Numbered from the stretch's first letter, positions 16,756-25,324 are shown. The stretch is DNA of 64,000 bases from an uncultured Pseudomonadota bacterium (GCA_903875225.1 CAIQVJ010000118.1:62001-126000); one strand, 5' to 3'. Numbers and translations: made by a program. Notes: generated by a model not told the origin, from the letters alone.

Positions 16756-17358
16756 ATGCTCGAACCACGGCCCCGGCTGCTGCTGCGCGGACTCAAGACC
16801 GCGCTGGTCGGTCCGTTCGATCTGGATGCGGGCCCCGGCGAATGCGTCGTCGTCACCGGGGCTTCGGGCTCCGGGAAGAGCTTGTTCCTGCGGGCGATCG
16901 CGGACCTCGACCCGAACGAGGGAGAGGTGCGGCACGGTGTGGACCGCGCGAGCATGGCGGCCCCCGAGTGGCGGCGGCGAGTGAACTACGTGGCGTCGGA
17001 GTCGGGGTGGTGGGGCGAGCGCGTGGGGGAGCACTTCGGCGACCTCGCTGCGGACCGTGCGCTCGGCGCCCGGCTCGGGCTCAAGGCGGAGATCTTCGAC
17101 GGCGCCGTCTCGCGCCTCTCCACGGGGGAGAAGCAACGGCTGGCGCTGATCCGCGCGCTGATTGCCGCGCCCGCCGTGCTGTTGCTCGATGAGCCGACGG
17201 CTGCGTTGGACCCCGACAGCGTCGAGGCGGTCGAGGCGCTGCTGCGCGAGCGGATGGACGAGGGCCTCATCGTGGTGCTGGTGACGCACGACTTCGCGCA
17301 GGCGGCCCGTATCGGTAGCCGGCGTTTGGAGATGCGCGCCGGGAGGCTCTGGGCATGA
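16756..17358 (+). CDS. fetA: ABC transporter ATPase, FetA/YbbL-type
   Basis: A 200-residue ABC ATPase with all motifs intact: Walker A GASGSGKSLFL, signature LSTGEKQRLAL, Walker B VLLLDEPTAALD and the switch His in VLVTHD. Its small size, short helical domain and the fused-start partner (ATGA overlap with the next gene) fit the FetA subunit of the FetAB exporter. In E. coli that transporter helps iron homeostasis and resistance to peroxide stress. The ATG at 16756 is divergent from the MopE-motif lipoprotein gene. Confidence 0.8.
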   Translation: MLEPRPRLLLRGLKTALVGPFDLDAGPGECVVVTGASGSGKSLFLRAIADLDPNEGEVRHGVDRASMAAPEWRRRVNYVASESGWWGERVGEHFGDLAADRALGARLGLKAEIFDGAVSRLSTGEKQRLALIRALIAAPAVLLLDEPTAALDPDSVEAVEALLRERMDEGLIVVLVTHDFAQAARIGSRRLEMRAGRLWA

Positions 17359-18146
17359 GCCCCATCTTCCTCACCCCTGTCGATCTTGCGATCGCGTCGT
17401 CGCTCACGGTGCTGGACATCGGGATCGCGGTGGCGCTGCGCCTCTCGCTGCATCGCCAGATCGGCATCGCTGCAGTGCGCATGGTCATCCAGTTGGTGGC
17501 CATCGGCTACGTGCTCCGGTTCGTCTTCGGGTTGAACAACCCGGCGGCCACGCTTGCGATCGTGCTCGTGATGGTGCTCGTCGCCGGACGGGAGGTCGCA
17601 GCCCGGCCCGAGCGGAAGTTCACCGGGTGGGTGAACCCCCTGATCGGCGCCAGCAGTGTCACCCTGGCGACGATGGTCACGGTCGTGCTCGCGCTCACCA
17701 CGGCGATCCGCCCCGATCCCTGGTACGACCCGCGCTACGCCATCCCGCTGGCGGGGATCATCCTCGGGAACGTGCTGAACTCCGCGAGCATCACCTTCGA
17801 CGGCGTGCTGGGCGGCGTGGGCAGGGACCGCGCGGCGATCGAGGCGCGGCTTTCGCTGGGCGAGACCTACTGGACGGCGATGGCGCCCGGCATCCGGACC
17901 GCCATCCGTCGCGGGCTGATGCCGATCATCAACCAGATGTCCGCGGCCGGGATCGTCACGCTGCCCGGCATCATGACCGGGCAGATCCTGGCCGGGCTCG
18001 ACCCGCTCGAAGCCGTGAAGTACCAGATCCTGCTCATGTTCCTGCTGTCCGGCGGCAGTGGGCTGGGGGCGGTGGCTGTCGCGTACCTCGCTGCCTACCG
18101 GCTCACCGACGACCGGCACCGGCTGCGGTTGGATCGACTGCGGTAG
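17355..18146 (+). CDS. fetB: ABC transporter permease, FetB/UPF0014 family
   Basis: A 263-residue polytopic inner-membrane protein of the UPF0014/FetB family. About seven hydrophobic segments are visible, with typical family blocks: VRMVIQLVAIGYVLRFVF, NVLNSASITFDGVLGGV, EARLSLGETYWTAM, MPIINQMSAAGIVTLPGIMTGQILAGLDPLEAVKYQI. It forms the transport channel for the ATPase encoded immediately upstream, with overlapping stop and start codons. Together they probably export iron or another metal. This is a compact two-gene operon ending about 100 bases before the tRNA gene. Confidence 0.87.
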   Translation: MSPIFLTPVDLAIASSLTVLDIGIAVALRLSLHRQIGIAAVRMVIQLVAIGYVLRFVFGLNNPAATLAIVLVMVLVAGREVAARPERKFTGWVNPLIGASSVTLATMVTVVLALTTAIRPDPWYDPRYAIPLAGIILGNVLNSASITFDGVLGGVGRDRAAIEARLSLGETYWTAMAPGIRTAIRRGLMPIINQMSAAGIVTLPGIMTGQILAGLDPLEAVKYQILLMFLLSGGSGLGAVAVAYLAAYRLTDDRHRLRLDRLR

Positions 18147-18210
18147 GGTCGGGAGGCCAGGCGCGAGGGGCCGGTACAGCACGCTGCAGGCGCTGCGATC
18201 CTGACGCCCC

Positions 18211-18239
18211 TTGCCGGCCGCGCGACAACCGGGTAGCAG
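18211..18239 (+). promoter_or_regulatory. Probable promoter of the tRNA-Met gene
   Basis: TTGCCG at 18211-18216, a 17-base spacer and TAGCAG at 18234-18239, ending eight bases before the mature tRNA 5' end. The -10 lacks the usual final T. Confidence 0.4.
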
Positions 18240-18247
18240 GCCCGCGC

Positions 18248-18321
18248 GGCTTTGTAGCTCAGTTGGTTAGAGCACGCGGTTCATACCCGCGGTGTCGTCA
18301 GTTCAAGTCTGACCGAAGCCA
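18248..18321 (+). tRNA. tRNA-Met (anticodon CAU)
   Basis: A 74-base cloverleaf with a 7-bp acceptor stem (GGCTTTG / CGAAGCC, one T-G pair), D stem GCTC/GAGC, anticodon stem CGCGG/CCGCG with loop TTCATAC, T stem GTCAG/CTGAC with loop TTCAAGT, and discriminator A. It resembles elongator tRNA-Met closely, including GTAGCTCAGTTGGTTAGAGCAC. CCA is not encoded. A lysidine-modified tRNA-Ile2 also has a CAU anticodon and cannot be fully excluded. Confidence 0.93.
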
Positions 18322-18331
18322 CTCCTTCTGT

Positions 18332-18349
18332 CTGGGGGCAAGCCCCCAG
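18332..18349 (+). terminator. Hairpin after the tRNA gene
   Basis: CTGGGGG CAAG CCCCCAG, a 7-bp GC-rich stem with a four-base loop, begins ten bases after the tRNA. There is no T tract, so termination by it alone is uncertain. Confidence 0.5.
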
Positions 18350-18364
18350 GCCCCCGCGCCGAAC

Positions 18365-18408
18365 GGGAAATTGAGCGGGAGCGGAGTACCCCACCCGCTC
18401 AGTTTCCC
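18365..18408. terminator. Long inverted repeat between tRNA and the beta-helix gene
   Basis: GGGAAATTGAGCGGG (18365-18379) pairs with CCCGCTCAGTTTCCC (18394-18408) with a single T-G mismatch and a 14-base loop. It ends 14 bases before the stop codon of the minus-strand gene, so it probably terminates or insulates the two converging transcripts. Confidence 0.5.
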
Positions 18409-18422
18409 GGGTGATTCTGCGC

Positions 18423-21062
18423 TCACCGTCCGGGGGTTCGCCGCCGTCGTCGCAAGAGCAGCGGCACCAGCAACAGTGCCGACGCGCTGTTGCGAAGCCC
18501 GTGGCAGCCGCAGCTGCCCGTGTCCTTGTCGAAGAGGCCGATGTGCACGTCTTCGCCGGTGTCGGTGTCGCTGCCGGTGTCGGGCGATGTGTCGGATGTA
18601 TCGGTGCCCGTATCGGTATCTGCGTCTGTATCCGTATCTGCATCAGTGTCTGTGTCGCCCGTGTCCACGACCGCGATCCCATCGGCCCCGTCGCAATCCT
18701 CGTCGATCCCGTCCCCGACGCTGTCGTCCGCGCCGGGATGTGTCGCTGCCGAGCCGTCGTCGCAGTCGGTGCCGTGCGGGCCCCCGTCGTAGCCGTCGCC
18801 GTCCACGTCGGTGAGATCGCCATCGCCCGCGCAGTCGTTGTCGGCGCCGTCGTAGGGGATCTCGGTGGCGCCAGTGTAGGAGGTCGCGTCGGTGTCGTCG
18901 CAGTCCCCCTCGCTCTTGAGCACAAGGTCCCCGTCGTAGTCGATGGCGTCGGCGAACGCGCCCCCGTAGGCGCCGATGTCGCTGACGGAGCCGTCGGGGT
19001 CGAGCCAGCCGGGGTAGCCGGCGTCGATGCAGGGAGAGCCGGGGGCGAGGTGGAGATCGTCGCCGGTCTGGAGGCCATCGTCGGTGTAGGCGACGAAGAG
19101 GGGGTCGGCGGCGATGTCGCCGTCGGTGCCGGTGGGGTCGACGAACACGCCGCCGTAGTTGCCGGCGGGGTTGGACCAGGCGTCGTCGTAGCGGATGGTG
19201 GAGTAGGACGCGGAGGACGATCGGTCGGTGTAGAGGCCGAAAGCCGTGTCGGTGGTGGCGACGATCGTGTTGGTGAGCGCGATGTAGCCGCTGCCGAGAT
19301 CGAAGGCGCCGCTGGAGGCGTCCGCGGCGTTGCCGACGGCCGTGGCGTTGTAGACGAGCGGGAACGCGCCGTCGGTGTAGAGCGCGCCGCCAGAGGTGGC
19401 GGTGTTGTCCTGGAAGACCACGCCGTCGAAGGAGGCGTCCCCGCCTGCGATGTACGCGGCGCCGCCGTGGTCATCCGCGAGGTTGTCGAAGAACACGGCG
19501 CCGTCGATCTGGAGCGTGCCGCCGGACATGCCGATGGCGCCGCCGTCGGCAGCGTGGTTGCCGCCGAACCAGGCCTGGTGGAGCGAGACGGCGCCGCCAT
19601 CGATGCGAAGGCCGCCGCCGGTGGAGGTGCTGTCGCAGTCGGAGATCGAGAGCCCGTCGATGGTGAGGGCGCCGCCGTCCACCCAGATCGCTGGGTTCCC
19701 GGAGACGTCGTGGATCCGGGCGTCAGTGAGCGCGATGTCCGCGTAGCCGGAGACGGTGAGCGGCGTGCCGTCGAGGGTGAGCGTGTCGATGCTCGTGGTC
19801 CCAGTGAGACCGATCGTGCCGCCCGTCATCGTCAGGAGCGACACGGCGAGTCCGTTCAGGCCCAGATCGGTCTCGGTGGTGGTGAGATCGACGACGCTGC
19901 CGCCCTCGGCCTGCAGCGAGACGCTGCCCCCGTCGATCGTGAGCGGGCCGCCGGAGATGGTGCCGCCGTAGTAGGCGTCCAAGGTGACAGACACGTTGTC
20001 GAGCGTCCAGGTGCCGCCCACCGTGAGCACGCCCTGGCTGTCGATCGAGGCCCTCACCGAGCCCGGCAGGCCGCTCAAGGAGAGGTCCTCCAGATCGATG
20101 GGGTAGGAGCTGTTGACGCGGACTGCTGCGCCGTCGCTCGGGAGCCCCTCCCACGAGACGCCGTGGAGCGAGATCGCACCCCATGCGATGTAGGTCGAGC
20201 CGTAGCTGGAGTCGGTGACCGTCGGATCCGCAAACGTCGTGTCCACGACCGACACGTTCGCGTTGAAAACGTCGAGATCCGCGACCCCGTAAGCCGAGTT
20301 GTCCGCGAAGCTCGTCCCGTCGATCGTCAAGGATCCGCCGTCCTGCCAGAGCCCGCCGCCGTACAGCCCGGCGACGCACTGCTCCAGGCTCGCCGCCCTC
20401 AGCGTGGCGTCCACGTCCTGCAGGTGGAACCCTCCCCCGGCCCCGCCCGCCACGTCCGCGACCACGCCCCCGCCGTCGAACACGAGCGTGCCGCCCGACA
20501 TCCATACGCTCCCACCCTCGCCGGTCACCTCGTCACGCACGAGCCCGGTGGTCACGAGCGTCACGTCACTGTCGATCGCGTAGACGCCGCCGCCGTTCTC
20601 GGCGTTGCTGTACTGGATGTCCACCCCGCCGAGCACAGCACTCGTGTTCTCCAGGTACACCGTGCCGTTGTACGCGGTGCCGTAGTCCACGCCGCCCGTC
20701 GACCAATCGAGCGCGCCGCCCACCTGCCGCAGGGACGCGCCGTCGCCGGAGCCGTCACCCAGTCCGGTCAGGAGCACGTCGGAGAGCGTGAGCAGCGCTG
20801 TGCTGTCGATGCCGCGCGCGCCGTTGCGGATCGTGAGGCCCGAGATCGCGACCGTGCCGCCGCCCGTGGCGTCGATGCCCACAGCCGTGGACGTCAGGAT
20901 CGTGGAGCCGGACCCAGCGCCCGTGATCGTCAGGGACTTCCCCGCGAGATCCACGTCCTCGACGTAGACGCCTGCGGAGATCGTGATGGTGTCGGCGTTG
21001 GACGCCGCAGCTACAGCCGCGGCGATCGTGGGGTAGTCAGCCGGGACGGTCAGGATGGGCAT
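18423..21062 (-). CDS. Giant parallel beta-helix surface protein with MopE motifs and MYXO-CTERM-like tail
   Basis: An 879-residue protein. Residues 1-720 are a right-handed parallel beta-helix built of short repeats (GGALTIDGLSISDC, GGTLQIDGAVFFDN, GGDASFDGVVFQDN), as in polymorphic outer-membrane and pectate-lyase-like proteins. The start (MPILTVPADYPTIAAAV) is typical for the first turn of such helices. Two MopE-type motifs follow, then a (TD/AD)n linker, and the tail GSCGCHGLRN + hydrophobic + RRRRR is MYXO-CTERM-like. No signal peptide is visible: an in-frame TAG lies four codons upstream and a TAGGAT box sits six bases before the ATG. This conflicts with the surface-sorting tail. Role probably adhesion or glycan binding (inference). 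Confidence 0.8.
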   Translation of the reverse strand: MPILTVPADYPTIAAAVAAASNADTITISAGVYVEDVDLAGKSLTITGAGSGSTILTSTAVGIDATGGGTVAISGLTIRNGARGIDSTALLTLSDVLLTGLGDGSGDGASLRQVGGALDWSTGGVDYGTAYNGTVYLENTSAVLGGVDIQYSNAENGGGVYAIDSDVTLVTTGLVRDEVTGEGGSVWMSGGTLVFDGGGVVADVAGGAGGGFHLQDVDATLRAASLEQCVAGLYGGGLWQDGGSLTIDGTSFADNSAYGVADLDVFNANVSVVDTTFADPTVTDSSYGSTYIAWGAISLHGVSWEGLPSDGAAVRVNSSYPIDLEDLSLSGLPGSVRASIDSQGVLTVGGTWTLDNVSVTLDAYYGGTISGGPLTIDGGSVSLQAEGGSVVDLTTTETDLGLNGLAVSLLTMTGGTIGLTGTTSIDTLTLDGTPLTVSGYADIALTDARIHDVSGNPAIWVDGGALTIDGLSISDCDSTSTGGGLRIDGGAVSLHQAWFGGNHAADGGAIGMSGGTLQIDGAVFFDNLADDHGGAAYIAGGDASFDGVVFQDNTATSGGALYTDGAFPLVYNATAVGNAADASSGAFDLGSGYIALTNTIVATTDTAFGLYTDRSSSASYSTIRYDDAWSNPAGNYGGVFVDPTGTDGDIAADPLFVAYTDDGLQTGDDLHLAPGSPCIDAGYPGWLDPDGSVSDIGAYGGAFADAIDYDGDLVLKSEGDCDDTDATSYTGATEIPYDGADNDCAGDGDLTDVDGDGYDGGPHGTDCDDGSAATHPGADDSVGDGIDEDCDGADGIAVVDTGDTDTDADTDTDADTDTGTDTSDTSPDTGSDTDTGEDVHIGLFDKDTGSCGCHGLRNSASALLLVPLLLRRRRRTPGR
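18551..18660 (-). repeat. Hexanucleotide-type low-complexity coding repeat (TD/AD linker)
   Basis: Degenerate runs of GTGTCG/GTATCG/GTATCT (as seen on the + strand) encode a Thr-Asp/Ala-Asp linker before the sorting tail of the beta-helix protein. Confidence 0.6.
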
Positions 21063-21068
21063 GTCCCC

Positions 21069-21074
21069 ATCCTA
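21069..21074 (-). promoter_or_regulatory. -10 box (TAGGAT) for the beta-helix gene
   Basis: TAGGAT on the minus strand followed by six bases and the ATG at 21062. It supports this start even though it yields no signal peptide. Confidence 0.4.
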
Positions 21075-21087
21075 CTCCGATTTTTTT

Positions 21088-23622
21088 CTACCAACCCGGG
21101 ACGATGAACACCGCACCCGCGTCGCTCGCCGCGTCGTCGTTCCCGGAGGAGCCGATCACGAGATCGTCGGAGCCGTCTCCGTCAAGGTCCGCTCCGCCTG
21201 TCCCGCCCGTGCCGAGGTAGCCGTTGCTGGACGTGCCCCAGAACGAGGCTGCCGCGTCGGCCGCGGTGAGCGTGGCGCCCCACGCGCTGGCGCCGGTGAA
21301 CACGAAGACCGACCCCGTGTTCGACCCGTTCGTGTCGTCGCCGTCCGCACCGACGACCAGGTCGTCCGCGCCATCGCCGTCGAGATCGGAGTCGAGCACC
21401 GCCATGGATCCGAAGTCTCCGGCGTTGCCGGTCAGGATGTGGTCAGCGGCTGCCGTGTGCGTCCCGGCGCTGATGGTGCTCGCGTCGAGGAAGACCCACA
21501 CCTTGCCGTCCGCCTCCGATGTCAGCACGAGGTCGAGGGAGCCGTCGCCGTCCAGATCGCCGGGGTGCGGGATGGTGTCCTCGCCCAGGCTCAGATCGCG
21601 GGAGTCCCCCGCCACGCTGCCGCTGGCTGCATCCCCGACAGACGCGCTCCAGGCTGCGGACGCGTTTCCGGGGATCACGTAGACGGCGCCGCCGCCCGTG
21701 GACACGCCGTCGTACCCGCTCGCCCCGGCGACCATGTCCGCGTAGCCGTCGCCGTCGAGATCCGCGGCGGTGAGCGAATACCCGAGGTAGTCGTAGTCGT
21801 TGGTGCCGAAGATGCGGTCGACGGCGTCGCCGAGGTCGAGCTCACCCGAGAGCGTGCCGCCCAGGTACACGGAGAGCGAGCCGTTGTCGCGGGTCTCCGA
21901 GGTCGAGTTGTCGGCGTAGGCGCCCACCACCACGTCGGCGAGGCCGTCGCCGTCGAAGTCCGCCACGGCGCCCATGTTCACGTCGTCGGAGCTGGAGTCG
22001 CCCGAGATGCGCATCGTGGCAGACGTCGCGGAGATGGCCCCGGTGATCGCGGTCCCGCCCTGGAAGAAGTAGCTGCGGCCGTACGTGGCGTAGCTGTACG
22101 CGCCGCCGACGATGAAGTCCGTGACCCCATCTGCGTTGGTGTCGCCCCACGGCCCGTTGAGCGAGTAGATGGGGTAGTAGGCGCTGTCTCCGCTCACGGT
22201 CGCGGAGTCGTAGTCGCGTACCGCGCCGTTGGCGGCGGATGCCACCGCACCGTCGACCACCCAGACGTAGCCATAGCCGCTGGTGCGCGTGCCGATGAGC
22301 AGGTCCGGCGCGCCGTCGCCGTTCACGTCGTCGCCGAGGCCAAGCTGCCCGTGGTCCCCGATCCCCATGCTGTTGGAGTAGCCGTAGAGGGCGCCTGTCG
22401 CGATGTCGCCGATCGCGAAGTCGTCCACGTAGCCGTTGCAGTCGTCGTCGTTGCCGTTCATCGTCTCGGCGACAGGGCCGGTGATGGTCGGGTCGAGGTC
22501 GTTGCAGTCGGTGGGGTAGTCGACGCCGTCGAGGTCCTGGTCGTAGTCGTCGTTTCCGGCGCAGTCGCTGTCGACGCCGTCGTACCAGATGTCCTCGGCG
22601 CCGACGTACACGGTGGCATCGGTGTCGTCGCAGTCATCGCCGCCGCCCCGCGGGTCGTCGAAGGTGTCGCCGTCCTGGTCGTAGTCGTCGTTTCCTGCGC
22701 AGTCGCTGTCGATGCCGTCGTACCAGAGGTCGTACGCGACCGGGTTGATGGCGCTGTTGGTGTCGTCACAGTCACCGCCCCGGAGGTGGCCGGAGCCGGG
22801 CACGCCGGTGGTGGGCAGGCCCAGGTACTCGCTCGGCACGAAGGTGTCGCCGTCCTGATCGTAGTCGTCGTTCCCCGCGCAGTCGGTGTCGATGCCGTCA
22901 TACCAGAGGTCGGTCATCCCCGGGTTGATGGTCGCGTCCGTGTCGTTGCAGTCCAGGCCGCCGCCTTCGGGGGCGTCCACGCCGTCTGCGTCCTGGTCGT
23001 AGTCATCGTCACCGGCGCAGTTGCCGTCCACGCCGTCGTACCAGATCTCGGTCGCGTCGGGGTTGATCGCGGGGTCTGCATCGTTGCAGTCCGCCCCCCC
23101 GCTCTCCACGCTGCCGAAGCCGTCGCCATCGCTGTCTTCCTGTACGCTCGCGGTGACGGGCACCTCGATGTGCGCGCCCGTGTCGCTGTCGATGATCAGG
23201 CCGACGGAGTGGTCGCCCCAGGTGGTGGGCGTGAGCGTGAGCGTGTGGACGCTGGACTCGCCGGCGAGCAGCACCGTGGTGTAGGCATTGAGCGTGTACG
23301 AGGTCGCCCAGCCGCCGACGAACGCGAGGGAGGCAGAGACCGTGCCGTCGCCGACGTTCGAGAGCGTGACGTCTGCGCTCACCTGCTGGCCCACGAACAG
23401 GATCGGAAGCTCGATCGCCGCCGGGGTCACCGAGAGGTTGCCCTCGACGACCGTGCCGGTGTCGGTGTCTGCATCGGAGTCCGTGTCGGCATCGGCGTCG
23501 GCGTCGGTGTCGGCATCGGCATCGGTGCTGGTGTCGTCCAGCTTCACAGACGCCCCGCGGCAGGCGAGCGTGAGCGTGAGGGGGAGCGACGAGGCGAGGA
23601 GCAGGAGGAGGCGGGTCGTCAA
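21088..23622 (-). CDS. Lipoprotein with MopE motifs and seven-bladed FG-GAP propeller
   Basis: An 844-residue lipoprotein. The start is a TTG at 23622 (no ATG or GTG is available), giving MTTRLLLLLASSLPLTLTLAC. An Asp/Thr/Ala linker follows (about 30-57), then a beta-sandwich domain with choice-of-anchor-like features (VTPAAIELPILFVGQQVSADVTLSNVG). Five MopE-type motifs come next at about 165-400. Seven FG-GAP/integrin-alpha repeats with calcium loops follow (DVNGDGAPDLLIG, DTNADGVTDFIVG, DFDGDGLADVVVG, DLDGDGYADMVAG, DLDGDGSLDLVLT, DLDGDGADDLVVG, DLDGDGSDDLVIG). Seven is the number needed for a closed propeller. It ends with GW and has no sorting tail. Likely a calcium-dependent surface adhesion protein (inference). 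Confidence 0.85.
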   Translation of the reverse strand: MTTRLLLLLASSLPLTLTLACRGASVKLDDTSTDADADTDADADADTDSDADTDTGTVVEGNLSVTPAAIELPILFVGQQVSADVTLSNVGDGTVSASLAFVGGWATSYTLNAYTTVLLAGESSVHTLTLTPTTWGDHSVGLIIDSDTGAHIEVPVTASVQEDSDGDGFGSVESGGADCNDADPAINPDATEIWYDGVDGNCAGDDDYDQDADGVDAPEGGGLDCNDTDATINPGMTDLWYDGIDTDCAGNDDYDQDGDTFVPSEYLGLPTTGVPGSGHLRGGDCDDTNSAINPVAYDLWYDGIDSDCAGNDDYDQDGDTFDDPRGGGDDCDDTDATVYVGAEDIWYDGVDSDCAGNDDYDQDLDGVDYPTDCNDLDPTITGPVAETMNGNDDDCNGYVDDFAIGDIATGALYGYSNSMGIGDHGQLGLGDDVNGDGAPDLLIGTRTSGYGYVWVVDGAVASAANGAVRDYDSATVSGDSAYYPIYSLNGPWGDTNADGVTDFIVGGAYSYATYGRSYFFQGGTAITGAISATSATMRISGDSSSDDVNMGAVADFDGDGLADVVVGAYADNSTSETRDNGSLSVYLGGTLSGELDLGDAVDRIFGTNDYDYLGYSLTAADLDGDGYADMVAGASGYDGVSTGGGAVYVIPGNASAAWSASVGDAASGSVAGDSRDLSLGEDTIPHPGDLDGDGSLDLVLTSEADGKVWVFLDASTISAGTHTAAADHILTGNAGDFGSMAVLDSDLDGDGADDLVVGADGDDTNGSNTGSVFVFTGASAWGATLTAADAAASFWGTSSNGYLGTGGTGGADLDGDGSDDLVIGSSGNDDAASDAGAVFIVPGW
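22500..23060 (-). repeat. Near-identical tandem coding repeats (MopE motifs)
   Basis: Four copies of a block of about 60 bases recur every 130-180 bases. Each contains TCCTGGTCGTAGTCGTCGTT, or a version with one or two changes, and a variant of GCAGTCGCTGTCGAT. Nucleotide similarity is much higher than among the repeats of the 14992-16659 gene, so amplification or gene conversion is recent. Confidence 0.65.
23456..23536 (-). repeat. Hexanucleotide-type low-complexity repeat (TD/AD/SD linker)
   Basis: Runs of GTCGGC/GTCGGT/ATCGGC encode the Asp-rich linker just after the lipidated Cys of the propeller protein. They could be prone to slippage in multiples of three or six. Confidence 0.6.
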
Positions 23623-23718
23623 GGCTACATCCAGGGGCGCTGCCAGTGTGCCAGAGTCCAGCCCCGGAACGCAACCTTTCCTCGGCTGCGGGTACTCGCG
23701 GCGTGTACAGCCCGAGGC

Positions 23719-24378
23719 CTATCCGAACCACCCGAGCGCGCCGAACCCTGCGGCGCACACGCCGATCAGCAGCGCTCCGGAGAGGAGCGCCACCAGGATC
23801 CACACGCCCATCTGCGAGGTGGACTGCGTCTGGTTCTCGTCGAACATCGAGGGATCGGGCCCGGTCCCGCGGGGCGGCGAGCCGGCGTTCGGCTCGAAGA
23901 GCCCGGTCGTCGCGGCGTCTCGGCCCGCCGACTTCCGAAGGCGGAGCGGCTGCAGCTCAGCGGACGCCTGCGCGCGCACTTCGCGCCACATGGTCAGCAA
24001 CGCATCGGGCCGCGGCGCGCGTTTGGAGAGCGCACGGTCCAGCACCTTGAGGTGCGCGGGCGTGCATCCCGGCCAGCGTGCGCGCACCCAGTCGCCGGCC
24101 TCCCGATCCGGATCCGCTTCGGCGTCCTCCCAGGAGCGGTCGGCGAGCAGCTCCCAGAGCGCCTGCCCCGCCGCCTGCGAGACCTCGGCGTCGGAGCCCG
24201 CCTGTCCGAACACGGGCAGGGTCAGGGTCTGGCCGTCGATCTCGGCCTCCCCGGCGCTGCAGGGTCCGCCGCTGCCTGCCGCGTGGCGCCTCGCGATCCC
24301 CTCGAGGAGGCGCTCCGCGGCGAGCTCCATCTCGGCCCACGAGAGCTGTGTGCCACGGGCGTATTCGAGCAGGGTCAT
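23719..24378 (-). CDS. Protein with C-terminal membrane anchor, unknown function
   Basis: A 219-residue protein I do not recognise. Residues 1-150 are soluble and helical (LSWAEMELAAERLLEGIARRHAAG; VSQAAGQALWELLADRSWEDAEADPDREAGDWVRARWPGC). A flexible region rich in Pro, Gly and Gln follows, then a hydrophobic segment at about 192-215 (WILVALLSGALLIGVCAAGFG) close to the C terminus. The soluble part would face the cytoplasm as in tail-anchored proteins. It lies between the propeller lipoprotein gene and another lipoprotein gene, all on the same strand with short gaps. Confidence 0.55.
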   Translation of the reverse strand: MTLLEYARGTQLSWAEMELAAERLLEGIARRHAAGSGGPCSAGEAEIDGQTLTLPVFGQAGSDAEVSQAAGQALWELLADRSWEDAEADPDREAGDWVRARWPGCTPAHLKVLDRALSKRAPRPDALLTMWREVRAQASAELQPLRLRKSAGRDAATTGLFEPNAGSPPRGTGPDPSMFDENQTQSTSQMGVWILVALLSGALLIGVCAAGFGALGWFG

Positions 24379-24426
24379 CCGTCCGATGTCACCCGGTTCG
24401 AGCCCGGGGGCAAGCGCGCAGGCCGG

Positions 24427-25272
24427 CTATTCGCCGACGACGATGTCGAACGGCACGGTGTATTCGTCGTCAGGCGCTCCGACGCGGGCGAACTGTGTCC
24501 ACGCCCGGTACCGACCCGCAGTCGGGAAGGTGTAGTGGAAGGGCAGGTCGGGGCCCGGGTAGAGCGAAGGCATCGCGTCACCCGGCGCGGCGTTCTCCAT
24601 GCCGGGGTACCAGGCGTGCGTGTGGAAGAAGCGGGTGTCCGCCCAGTCCACCATCCCGGCGTGCGCGTCCGCGCCGCCCCATTGGACGAGGTCGGTGACC
24701 TCGCTCTTCTCCTTTCCGTCCGTGTGGATCAGGTGCAGGTGCCACTCGGCCTCCTGCTGCGCGATGGGGGCGACGTCCCAGACCAGCTGGGCGGTCACGT
24801 CGCGGACGACACGTCGGGTGGCGTCGTCCTCGGTGGGCGCGTCGGCCTCCGCGGGCTCCCCGACGGCGGTCACCTGGCCGATCTCGGCGAGGTACCTGCC
24901 CTCCGACGCGAAGTCGAAGTCGATCAGGTAGTCGCCTGCCTCCTCGAATTCGGCGTGGTAGACGAACGTGGCGCTCTTGAGCTCGTCTGTCGTGACGTCG
25001 GTCTCGTCCTCCTGGTGGACGTGCACGAACTCCGAGAGGTCGCGCGGGACGATGAACGTGTGGAGGAACGCGCCCTCGAACAGCGTGAGCTGCTTGACGG
25101 GCGCGCCGTCGGGGCCGATGACGGTGGCGGTGATCTCGGCGTGCGAGCCCGCGTTGGGCGGCGAGGGGTCGGTCGACCACTGGACATGGTACGCGCCATC
25201 GCCTGTGGGCGCGGTGTCCGTGGAGTCGGTGGGGGTACCCACGCAGCCGAGGAGGAGGAGGAGGGTCGACAT
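24427..25272 (-). CDS. His-rich lipoprotein (YtkA-like beta domains)
   Basis: A 281-residue lipoprotein: MSTLLLLLGC gives a good lipobox and fixes the ATG at 25272. The mature part has two beta-sandwich-like halves. Each contains a pattern typical of YtkA/FixH-like domains (HAEITATVIGPDGAPVKQLTLFEGAFLHTFIVPRDLSEFVHVHQED, and later EWHLHLIHTDGKEKSEVTDLVQWGGADAHAGMVDWADTRFFHTHAWYPG). Numerous His residues in HxH arrangement suggest metal binding, possibly copper. No copper genes lie nearby, so the function remains open. The end (FHYTFPTAGRYRAWTQFAR) is typical for such domains. Confidence 0.65.
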   Translation of the reverse strand: MSTLLLLLGCVGTPTDSTDTAPTGDGAYHVQWSTDPSPPNAGSHAEITATVIGPDGAPVKQLTLFEGAFLHTFIVPRDLSEFVHVHQEDETDVTTDELKSATFVYHAEFEEAGDYLIDFDFASEGRYLAEIGQVTAVGEPAEADAPTEDDATRRVVRDVTAQLVWDVAPIAQQEAEWHLHLIHTDGKEKSEVTDLVQWGGADAHAGMVDWADTRFFHTHAWYPGMENAAPGDAMPSLYPGPDLPFHYTFPTAGRYRAWTQFARVGAPDDEYTVPFDIVVGE

Positions 25273-25324
25273 GTCGATCCCTGTACGCGACGCGGCGCGG
25301 GACGTCAATCGGAACTATCGGCGT

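Noticed and set aside
18248-18321. tRNA-Ile2 (lysidine-modified CAU) instead of tRNA-Met
   Set aside because: The D arm and acceptor stem follow elongator tRNA-Met closely; certainty would need comparison with the other CAU tRNAs of the genome.
22500-23060. Near-identical 60-base repeats as a possible CRISPR or mobile element
   Set aside because: In-frame coding repeats of a lipoprotein; spacer lengths vary from about 70 to 120 bases and are themselves coding.
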